Of a stretch of DNA of 64,000 bases, positions 33,039 to 39,580 are shown in pieces. The notes beneath the pieces were generated by a model. It searched no databases and had not been told where the DNA came from. It worked only from the letters and a program-made list of their open reading frames with translations. Source of the DNA: Actinoplanes sp. N902-109 (GTDB lineage: Bacteria > Actinomycetota > Actinomycetes > Mycobacteriales > Micromonosporaceae); contig NC_021191.1 of the NCBI RefSeq assembly GCF_000389965.1, positions 4,341,501 to 4,405,500 on the forward strand. The letters are read 5' to 3'. How positions within the stretch are numbered: the stretch's first letter is position 1; every line of letters begins with the position of its first letter. Made by a program: the position numbers and the translations under genes.

Positions 33039-34321
33039 CGGCCTTCCGCCACGAGGCGCGCCACAGCATCGCCCTGGCGGCACTCCCGTTGTTGCTTTTC
33101 GCTCATTGCGCGCTGGCGGTCAAGTGGTTGTGGCCCGGCACCGACGTGTGGCTGAACATGACCTCGGCTGTCGTCGGGGCCTCGATGCTGTCCGGCCCGA
33201 TGGTGGCGGGGATCGCAGCCTGGGTGGCCACCCGGGAGCGCCGCCGGAGAACCGCTTACCTGCGGCTCACCTCCGCGCGCAGTCCGTTCGCGTCGCTCCT
33301 GCTCGAATGGTCAGTCGTCGCCGCTGTCACCACTTTCGCCTACCTGGTGGTCGCAGCGGTGCTGGCGGTGAAGACCGCGGTGGGCGCCACCACGGGCGGT
33401 CCCGACCTGGCGTGGCTGGCGACCGGCCTGATAGCGCTGCTGCTCATCGCCACTGCCGGGTACGCCCTGGGGCGGTTCGTGCCCAAGGTCTGGACGCCGC
33501 CCCTGGCCGCACTGCTGATCTACCTGTACTCGGCCTGGGACCTGCGCCACTCGGGATCGTCGTGGTCCTACCTGTCCCCGGTCACCATGCAGGAGACGAG
33601 CCTCTTCCGGCCGATGAACCATGTCCTCATCGCCGGTCAGGCGATCTGGTACCTGGCGATCATGGCCGTTCTGGCCGGCGTGCTGGCATTGGTCATGGGG
33701 GCCCTGCGGCCGGCCGTTCCGGTGGTCACCGTTGCTGCCGGTCTGGTGGGGGTGGTCGTCGGAGGAACGGTCGTGCTGAATCAACACGGCCGCATCCTGG
33801 ACGCGCCGTCACCCGTCACGTACACCTGTTCGGCGACGGCGCCGCAGATCTGCATCCACCCGGCATTCGCGAAGGGCCTGCCCCGGGTCACCACCGTCTT
33901 CCTCGCCCTGCATGACAAAGTCGCCGGGACGCCGGCCGACTTCACCCGGCTGCAGCAGCTTCCGCGCGACGTCACGATGCAGCCGGCCGCCGGGTCGAGG
34001 CGGTTCGCCCTCGACAGTTATCAGGACGAGGATCTCCGGTGGGCGATCGACGAGTACCTGAGCGCGGTCTCCGTCGGCGGGCCGTCGTGCGCCGGGCAGG
34101 AAGCCTACGACCGCGGTTACGTCACCAATGTGGCCGTCGTCCGCAGCTGGCTGACCGACGACGTGCGCCCGCTCATCGGTGACCGGTCCGCCGCACCCCG
34201 GCTGCAATGGTTCAGCTCACTCACCGAGCAGCAGCGCCGGGAATGGTTCCGGAGGAACTATCCGGCAATTACCGGCTGTACGCTGGCCGACGGCGCGTTC
34301 GGCGGGAAGGTGAATCCATGA
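33035..34321 (+). CDS. ABC permease with large C-terminal extracytoplasmic domain
   Basis: A 428-residue membrane protein with about six helices in residues 10-245 (for example LPLLLFAHCALAVKW, LLIATAGYALGRFV, VVTVAAGLVGVVVGGTVVLN). Beyond them lies a 180-residue soluble domain with three Cys (YTCSATAPQICIHPAF and SCAGQEAYDRG) and a last Cys in AITGCTL. The external domain is unusual for a plain exporter and could be a receptor or immunity surface for the secreted four-cysteine proteins. It overlaps both neighbours by 4 bases (ATGA), so the three genes are translated together. The domain family was not identified with confidence. Confidence 0.8.
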   Translation: MTAFRHEARHSIALAALPLLLFAHCALAVKWLWPGTDVWLNMTSAVVGASMLSGPMVAGIAAWVATRERRRRTAYLRLTSARSPFASLLLEWSVVAAVTTFAYLVVAAVLAVKTAVGATTGGPDLAWLATGLIALLLIATAGYALGRFVPKVWTPPLAALLIYLYSAWDLRHSGSSWSYLSPVTMQETSLFRPMNHVLIAGQAIWYLAIMAVLAGVLALVMGALRPAVPVVTVAAGLVGVVVGGTVVLNQHGRILDAPSPVTYTCSATAPQICIHPAFAKGLPRVTTVFLALHDKVAGTPADFTRLQQLPRDVTMQPAAGSRRFALDSYQDEDLRWAIDEYLSAVSVGGPSCAGQEAYDRGYVTNVAVVRSWLTDDVRPLIGDRSAAPRLQWFSSLTEQQRREWFRRNYPAITGCTLADGAFGGKVNP

Positions 34322-34917
34322 CGGGGCTGCGGCTCTTTCTCCGGAGCCGGCAGGTGCCGGCGGCGGCAATCGTCGTCATCCTGGCGCAGGTCGCCGGGAT
34401 CGTCATCAACAGTTACACCTTCCGAATAAGTTCCTACACCGAGCTTGCGGTTCCGTGGGTGGTTTTCGTCCCGGTGCTGTCCGCCATTGCCGTGGGATTC
34501 TGTCTGCGGAGCCCGGTCCCGCAGATCGACAATGCGGCGGTGCGCAGTCTGGCGGCCTGGCGAGCGGGTCAGGTGGCCGCCCTGACCATCGTCGCGCTCA
34601 TCGGGACGACAATCATGGCCAGCCGGCTGACCGGTCCGATAAGCACCACTGCCGCAATTCGCAATTGCCTCGGGTTCACCGGTCTGGCGCTGATATCGGC
34701 TGCTCTTTGCGGCGCCCGGCTGGCCTGGCTGCTACCGATCGCCTGGGCTGCCTCCGCCATGACGCTGGGTAATCCTGTGGAGACGTCGTTGGCCTGGGAC
34801 TGGCCAGTGCGAACCAACAACGACTACAGCGCCTTCGTCATCGCTGTCCTGCTCGCCGCGACGGGTGGCGCGATGGCGATCATGCGGGGCACCCGGGAGC
34901 GCGAGCACGACCTCTGA
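34318..34917 (+). CDS. Second ABC-associated membrane protein
   Basis: A 199-residue protein with about six predicted membrane helices (AAAIVVILAQVAGIVIN, VVFVPVLSAIAVGFCL, VAALTIVALIGTTIMAS, LGFTGLALISAALCGA, AWLLPIAWAASAMTL, AFVIAVLLAATGGAMAIM) and no soluble domain. The start overlaps the preceding permease stop (ATGA), so it is the third subunit of the ABC module. It resembles no named family I can identify; a permease half or accessory immunity protein are the likely options. It ends 8 bases before the convergent alarmone synthetase gene. Confidence 0.78.
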   Translation: MTGLRLFLRSRQVPAAAIVVILAQVAGIVINSYTFRISSYTELAVPWVVFVPVLSAIAVGFCLRSPVPQIDNAAVRSLAAWRAGQVAALTIVALIGTTIMASRLTGPISTTAAIRNCLGFTGLALISAALCGARLAWLLPIAWAASAMTLGNPVETSLAWDWPVRTNNDYSAFVIAVLLAATGGAMAIMRGTREREHDL

Positions 34918-34925
34918 GCGAACGC

Positions 34926-35606
34926 TCAGGGTCGCGGCCCGTGGATCTCGTGGTGCAGGCGTTCCATCCGCTTGTCCAGGCGGGCGGCGTCCTCAGCGGC
35001 GGCTGCGAGCTCGTCGCGCAGGGCGGCGGGGATGTCCGGGTCGTACTTGTAGTAGATCTTGTGCTCGAGGGATGCCCAGAAGTCCATGGCGACCGTGCGC
35101 AGCTGGACCTCGACCGGGACCGCCACCACGCGGTCGGACAGGAAGACCGGGATCTCCACGATGAGGTGCAGGCTGCGGTAGCCGTTGGTCTTGGGCTTGT
35201 CGATGTAGTCCTTCGTCACGACGAGGTTGACGTCCGGCTGCTTCGTCAACATGTCGGCGACCGTGTAGACGTCGGAGACGAAGCTGCACACGATACGGAT
35301 GCCGGCGATGTCACGGATGCGGGCGCGCAGGTCGTCGTACGTCAGCGGGCAGCCCATGCGGCGAGCCTTGGTGGCGATGCTGGCCGGGGTCTTGAGCCGG
35401 GGGCTGACGTGCTCGATGGGGTTGCCGCGCCCCTTGTGCGCCAGCTCCTCGGCCAGGATCTTGATCTTGGTCTCGATCTCTGCCAGCCCGAACTTGTAGA
35501 CCATCATGAAGTGGGTCAGCTCGTCGGACTGCTCCGGGAACGCGCCCGGGGTGGTCGGCCGTTCCCACCGGGCGAGCTGCCCATCGGCGGAGGATGTCAC
35601 TGTCAT
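34926..35606 (-). CDS. Small alarmone synthetase (RelA/SpoT domain, GTP pyrophosphokinase)
   Basis: A 226-residue single-domain (p)ppGpp synthetase that transfers pyrophosphate from ATP to GTP or GDP. The RelA_SpoT domain covers about residues 40-200: substrate helices (MVYKFGLAEIETKIKIL), the KARRMGCPLTYDDLRARIRD-type loop, IAGIRIVCSF, the KPKTNGYRSLHL G-loop and VEVQLRTVAMDFWASLEHK. There is no hydrolase, TGS or ACT domain, so it makes alarmone without degrading it. The LexA-type gene lies 30 bases upstream on the same strand, suggesting that DNA damage or stress control could reach alarmone synthesis. Confidence 0.93.
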   Translation of the reverse strand: MTVTSSADGQLARWERPTTPGAFPEQSDELTHFMMVYKFGLAEIETKIKILAEELAHKGRGNPIEHVSPRLKTPASIATKARRMGCPLTYDDLRARIRDIAGIRIVCSFVSDVYTVADMLTKQPDVNLVVTKDYIDKPKTNGYRSLHLIVEIPVFLSDRVVAVPVEVQLRTVAMDFWASLEHKIYYKYDPDIPAALRDELAAAAEDAARLDKRMERLHHEIHGPRP

Positions 35607-35636
35607 ACCGTACGGGGGCCGCGCACGCCCGCGCGT

Positions 35637-36284
35637 TCAGATCCGCCGCAGCACCGAGACGACCTTGCCCAGCACCACCGCACGGTCGCCGTCGATCGGC
35701 TCGTACGCCGGGTTGCGCGGTTCGAGCAGCACGTGACCACCGCGGCGGCGGAACACCTTGACGGTGGCCTCCTCGTCGATCATCGCCGCCACGATGTCAC
35801 CGTTGTAGGCGTCCGGTTGCTGGCGCACCACCACGACGTCGCCGTCGCAGATCGCCGCGTCGATCATCGAGTCGCCACGGACCCGCAGGCTGAACAGGTT
35901 GCCGCCCCGCCCGACCAGGTCGCGGGACACGGTCAGCGTCTCCTCGGCCATCTCCTCGGCGAGGATCGGTGTGCCGGCGGCGATGCTGCCGACCAGCGGG
36001 ACCCGTACGGTCGAGGGATCGGTCCGGGTCTGCGTCTCGGAGCCGAGGAACATGCGTACGTCGACCGGGCGCGTCACCGTGCGGCCGCGGCGCAGGAAGC
36101 CGAGATCCTCCAGCACCCGCAGATGCTTGCTGACCGTCGATGTCGAGGCGAGCCCGACCGCGTCGGCGATCTCGCGGGTCGACGGCGAGTAGCCGTACCG
36201 GATCGCCCAGTCCCGGATGACCGTCAGGACGGCCCGCTGCCGGGGTGTCAGGTGGGTGGTGTCGAGGTCCTCGTCCAGTAGCAC
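35637..36284 (-). CDS. lexA: LexA-type repressor (S24 self-cleaving)
   Basis: A 215-residue repressor with an N-terminal winged helix (LTPRQRAVLTVIRDWAIRYG; recognition helix SPSTREIADAVGLASTST) and a C-terminal S24 peptidase domain. The self-cleavage Ala-Gly bond is in GSIAAGTPI (A103-G104), the catalytic Ser in GDSMID (S139) and Lys in ATVKVF (K176); all are intact. On RecA activation it would cleave itself and release target genes. GTG 36284 is the best start; a much longer upstream frame runs antisense to the PRC-barrel gene. No classical actinobacterial SOS box (TCGAAC-N4-GTTCGA) was seen in its promoter, so it could be a LexA paralogue rather than the housekeeping copy. Confidence 0.85.
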   Translation of the reverse strand: MLLDEDLDTTHLTPRQRAVLTVIRDWAIRYGYSPSTREIADAVGLASTSTVSKHLRVLEDLGFLRRGRTVTRPVDVRMFLGSETQTRTDPSTVRVPLVGSIAAGTPILAEEMAEETLTVSRDLVGRGGNLFSLRVRGDSMIDAAICDGDVVVVRQQPDAYNGDIVAAMIDEEATVKVFRRRGGHVLLEPRNPAYEPIDGDRAVVLGKVVSVLRRI

Positions 36285-36383
36285 CTGGAGATCTTGCCAG
36301 ACCAGTGCCGGTTCCGACGGTTCGGCGCGCCGTTTGTGCGGTCGAGCCCTGGGTACATCCCGACCAGTCGAGGGGAGGACGAG

Positions 36384-36752
36384 ATGAACAACCGGACCAT
36401 GATCCGATTGACGGAGACGGGCCATCGGGCCGCCGCGCCGGGCCGCATGCTCGGTGTGCGCGTCACCGATCGCGACGGCAACGCCCTCGGCACGGTTGAC
36501 GACTTGCTCGTCGATGCGGACGCCCGGCGGTTCAGGTTGATCAGTGTCGAGCACGGCGGGGTGGTCGGCTTCGGCGCGACCCCGTCGTTCATCCCGGTCG
36601 AGGCGGTCGACGCGATGAGCCGGCACGAGATCCGGGTGGGGCACTCCAGCGCGCAGGTCGCCGACGCGCCGCTCTACGACGCGAGCATGATGGGCGCGGG
36701 CGAGTTCTGCGAGAGCTTGTACGGCTACTACGGCCTGCGCCCCGCCGCCTGA
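36384..36752 (+). CDS. PRC-barrel domain protein
   Basis: A 122-residue cytosolic protein with a PRC-barrel fold (MLGVRVTDRDGNALGTVDDL, VDADARRFRLISVEHGG, TPSFIPVEAVDAM), a small beta-barrel found in RNA-processing and photosynthetic proteins and as a stand-alone stress protein in actinomycetes. The ribosome site GAGGGGAGGA directly precedes ATG 36384. It diverges from the LexA-type gene over 99 bases, so LexA could regulate it too. The C-terminal segment (YDASMMGAGEFCESLYGYYG) is outside the barrel and may pack against a partner. Function unknown. Confidence 0.82.
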   Translation: MNNRTMIRLTETGHRAAAPGRMLGVRVTDRDGNALGTVDDLLVDADARRFRLISVEHGGVVGFGATPSFIPVEAVDAMSRHEIRVGHSSAQVADAPLYDASMMGAGEFCESLYGYYGLRPAA

Positions 36753-36849
36753 GAAGACACGCCCCGACGTGACGGCGGGCCGGATGTGCCGTCGATGTGT
36801 CGATCACCGCGCCCGGACGGTCCCCGTGGAGGCCGGTCGCCACGTCACG

Positions 36850-37941
36850 CTAGTCGATGGCTCGTGTCCTGTGGGGACGCATCAGCAATTCGTCGACGAG
36901 CCGGCGCTTCAGCCGTACCACCAGGGGTTTGCCGGGTCTGCGGCTCAGGGTGTCGGCGTGCTCGAGCATGCCGACGATGGTCTCGACGGCGACGTGCAGC
37001 AGCTCGGCGTCGCCGAGCTCGTCGGGGGTGGTCCCCGCGCGCATCCCGGTCGGCCGCAGCTCGGCGAGCTCGCCCGCGATCCGGCACGGGTAGGAGCTGA
37101 GCTCGCGGATCTGCCGCTCGGCCAGGTCGGCGACCCACCCGGACCGGTCCGCGCCGAGACCGAACTTCCCCTCGGTGGGGCGCTTCTTGAGGACCGCGTC
37201 GACCAGGTGCCGCTGCACGACCCGCTGGTACGGCGTACGGTGCGGGAACCGTGACCCGAGCGCCTGGTTCACCCGGCGCAGGACCTCCACCTCGGCCGCC
37301 CCGAGCGAGGCGTTCGGCGTGGGTGCGGCCGGCTCGCAGACGCCCGCGGGGATGCCCAGGATGCCGGCGAAGCGCTGCCACAGGACCTCGTACGGGGAAC
37401 CGGCCGGCGGCACGACGACCAGATGGCGCTGCGCGGGCGGGACCAGGTCACCCCACCTCCGCAGCATCCGGTTGGCCGTGTGCAGTTCCCAGAACGTCTC
37501 GAAGCGGCCGGCCTCGACGTCACGCAGGAACGTCTCGAAGCGCCACACCCGCCGTTCCCGGATGCTCTGCTGCCACATCGACGGGAAGGTGCGCCCCAGG
37601 TCGCGACCGGCCACCACGATGTGCACCTCGGCGGGCTGCAGGCTGCGCACGGCCCGCTCGGCCTGCTCGGTGGTGGCCCCGCCGAGCGCCTCGTTGGTGA
37701 TGACGACGTCGCCGGCCCAGCGCGCGGCTTCCCCGGCCAGCATGTCCCAGGTCCAGGTGGCATCCGGGTCGCGCCACGGCACCTCGCGCAGGTCGGTCAT
37801 CGCGTCGTCGTGCGCGCGGCGCGGCCCGGGGAGCAGCAGGCCGTGGCGCTGCAGGGCGGCCCGGTTGTTCCAGAGCACGTCCTGCACATAGGTGCTGCCC
37901 GTCTTGGGTGCCCCGATGTGCAGGAAGACGCGTCGTGCCAT
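36850..37941 (-). CDS. Sulfotransferase-family protein
   Basis: A 363-residue P-loop sulfotransferase-like enzyme that would use PAPS. The 5'-phosphosulfate loop is at the very start (HIGAPKTGSTYVQDVLW), and the 3'-phosphate-binding strand VHIVVAGRDLGRTFPSMWQQ is near residue 110. ATG 37941 is chosen because GGGGAGG precedes it and the loop follows immediately; an upstream extension lacks support. Targets in actinomycetes include glycolipids and polysaccharides. It stands alone between a PRC gene and a long intergenic region. Confidence 0.85.
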   Translation of the reverse strand: MARRVFLHIGAPKTGSTYVQDVLWNNRAALQRHGLLLPGPRRAHDDAMTDLREVPWRDPDATWTWDMLAGEAARWAGDVVITNEALGGATTEQAERAVRSLQPAEVHIVVAGRDLGRTFPSMWQQSIRERRVWRFETFLRDVEAGRFETFWELHTANRMLRRWGDLVPPAQRHLVVVPPAGSPYEVLWQRFAGILGIPAGVCEPAAPTPNASLGAAEVEVLRRVNQALGSRFPHRTPYQRVVQRHLVDAVLKKRPTEGKFGLGADRSGWVADLAERQIRELSSYPCRIAGELAELRPTGMRAGTTPDELGDAELLHVAVETIVGMLEHADTLSRRPGKPLVVRLKRRLVDELLMRPHRTRAID

Positions 37942-38042
37942 GCCACCTCCCCGCCGATCGAAAGTCGACCGCCAAGGTGGCAGATCAAGGGCAACGCATG
38001 GTGAACGCCGGGTGACTTGACGCCGCACCTCCCTGCTGTCGA

Positions 38043-38056
38043 GTGACGTGAGTCAC
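38043..38056. promoter_or_regulatory. CRP-like site in the 440-bp sulfotransferase/phospholipase gap
   Basis: GTGA-CGTGAG-TCAC matches the core of a cAMP-receptor-type operator (GTGA-N6-TCAC) with perfect symmetric arms. It sits 102 bases above the sulfotransferase start and 326 before the phospholipase start. Nothing else was recognised in 37942-38381 apart from a small direct repeat of gtccactgt nearby (38067-38084). Confidence 0.4.
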
Positions 38057-38381
38057 AAAAATTCGTCCACTGTCCACTGTAGGTGAGAGGGCTGCGGGTG
38101 CCGGTGGATGCTGATCTCCGAACATCAGGAGGACCGGCGTGAAAGGGGCATCGCCGATGATCCAATGGTGACCATGCGTCACGGGCAGTCATTGATCCGA
38201 CCGTTGTGGTGAAACGGCGGGGTAGAGGTGCTGCTGGCCCGGTGATACGGTCCCCGTAGCGACAAGACATCGACCTGTTTCTTTGTTTGGTGGCTTTTCC
38301 GACGGTGTCTTCAGTTCGCTGGGCGCGCCACGGAAAAGCGCGCGCCATTCCTGTTGACATCCGTCAGGCATGGGGGCACAA

Positions 38382-39167
38382 ATGAAGATCAGGTCAAGGC
38401 TTCTCGCCGTCGGTGCGGGGACGCTGCTGTCGTTCCTCGTCCCGTTCGGCGCTGCGGTGGCCGAAGCCGCCGCGCCCAGCGGCGCGCCCGTGGTGGTGGT
38501 GTCCAGAACGCCGGTCAACGGACTGGCGCCGGTCACCGTTGCGGGGCCGGGCGCGGCGACCTCGTTCCGGTTCGCCGCTGCGGTGCCGGCCGGTGGCAGT
38601 CTGAGCCCGGCTGCCGCCGTGCGGGGACAGGCCGAGTTCTCGTCCGAGGTGCTGGTCAAAGACGCTGCGGGCACAGTGGTCGGTGCCTATGACGCCCCTT
38701 ATGCCATCGACGCCAAGGGCGCGCTGCTGAAGGCGACGTATCGCATCGAGGGCGCGAATCTGGTCCAGACGCTGCCGGCTGCTCCCTCGACCGCCTTCCC
38801 GGTGAAGGTGCTGCTGTCCGACTACGCGCCCGTGACGTCCGGGCGGGGCGGCCCGACGATCCTGGTCACCAAGGTCACCGTACCGTCGAACTACGTCTAC
38901 AACCCGGACCTCGGCAGCCTGCACGACTACTGCACGAGCTCGCCGGACTCGTATCTTGCCGCCGATTTCCGCGGCCCCTGTGCCCGGCACGACCTGTGCT
39001 ACGAGGCTCCGGGAAATCACAAGACGGCATGTGACAACGCGCTTCGCGACGACCTGACGACGAACTGCGATTATGCGTACAGCGCGTCGAATCCGATTCG
39101 CGCGACGTGCCATGGTGTTGCGGCAATCTATTGGGCGGCGGTCACCGCCTTCGGCGACGACAATTGA
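38382..39167 (+). CDS. Secreted prokaryotic phospholipase A2
   Basis: A 261-residue exported protein. A signal peptide (about 1-29, ending AEA) leads into a beta-rich N-terminal region of about 125 residues, then the prokaryotic PLA2 domain. The hallmark CxRHDxCY is present (FRGPCARHDLCYEA), with YNPDLGSLHDYCTSS supplying the calcium-side Asp and a paired Cys, and further Cys in KTACDNAL, TNCDYAY and TCHGVA for disulfides. It should cleave the sn-2 acyl chain of phospholipids. ATG 38382 is preferred (GGGGG at good spacing) over ATG 38370. The N-terminal extension is larger than in minimal streptomycete enzymes. A very strong terminator follows. Confidence 0.9.
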   Translation: MKIRSRLLAVGAGTLLSFLVPFGAAVAEAAAPSGAPVVVVSRTPVNGLAPVTVAGPGAATSFRFAAAVPAGGSLSPAAAVRGQAEFSSEVLVKDAAGTVVGAYDAPYAIDAKGALLKATYRIEGANLVQTLPAAPSTAFPVKVLLSDYAPVTSGRGGPTILVTKVTVPSNYVYNPDLGSLHDYCTSSPDSYLAADFRGPCARHDLCYEAPGNHKTACDNALRDDLTTNCDYAYSASNPIRATCHGVAAIYWAAVTAFGDDN

Positions 39168-39176
39168 CGCTCCCTG

Positions 39177-39218
39177 ACGGAACGGGGTTCCCGGCCGGTG
39201 CCGGGAACCCCGTTCCGT
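39177..39218 (+). terminator. Strong 19-bp hairpin terminator after the phospholipase
   Basis: Perfect 19-bp arms (ACGGAACGGGGTTCCCGGC and its complement) with a CGGT loop, starting 10 bases after the stop and followed by a short T-rich stretch (gcgtttt). This is the most stable hairpin noticed in the window and a convincing intrinsic terminator. Confidence 0.9.
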
Positions 39219-39279
39219 GCGTTTTCGCCGGCCCGTGGGTCGCCACGGCGCACTTCGGGGACGGCGAGAGGATGTGTCC

Positions 39280-39495
39280 ATGAGATTGCTGAGGCTGGGA
39301 TGCGCGGCCATCGGTGCCGGCCTGGTGGGCGCGCTCGTCAACCTGTGGGCGAGGCATGCGTTCCCGGATCGCTGGGGTGGCCCCAACATCGGTGGCGGAA
39401 TGCTGCAGCTGCTCTGCTTCCTCCTGATCGCTGCCGGGGCGGTCCTCGCCGTGGCAGGCGGCGTCTCAGCGCGGCGAGGGCGGCACGACCGCTGA
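39280..39495 (+). CDS. Small two-helix membrane protein
   Basis: A 71-residue protein with two predicted helices (CAAIGAGLVGALVNLW and MLQLLCFLLIAAGAVLAVAGG) and a basic C-terminus (SARRGRHDR). The family is not recognised. AGAGGATG lies just before ATG 39280, giving a plausible ribosome site. It follows the phospholipase terminator and precedes the helicase gene on the same strand by 85 bases, so it may be read with the helicase or alone. Confidence 0.6.
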   Translation: MRLLRLGCAAIGAGLVGALVNLWARHAFPDRWGGPNIGGGMLQLLCFLLIAAGAVLAVAGGVSARRGRHDR

Positions 39496-39580
39496 CCGGC
39501 CCGCAAGGGCAACCGGCGCTGCGGTGCTTCAGGCCCGGGGTCGTGGAGCTGGCAGATCCGCGCCGGTGCACCATGGATCC

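Noticed and set aside
35607..36383. SOS box for the LexA-type gene
   Set aside because: Searched for TCGAAC-N4-GTTCGA and close variants; only loose matches such as the GTTCCGACGGTTC region were seen, too weak to annotate.
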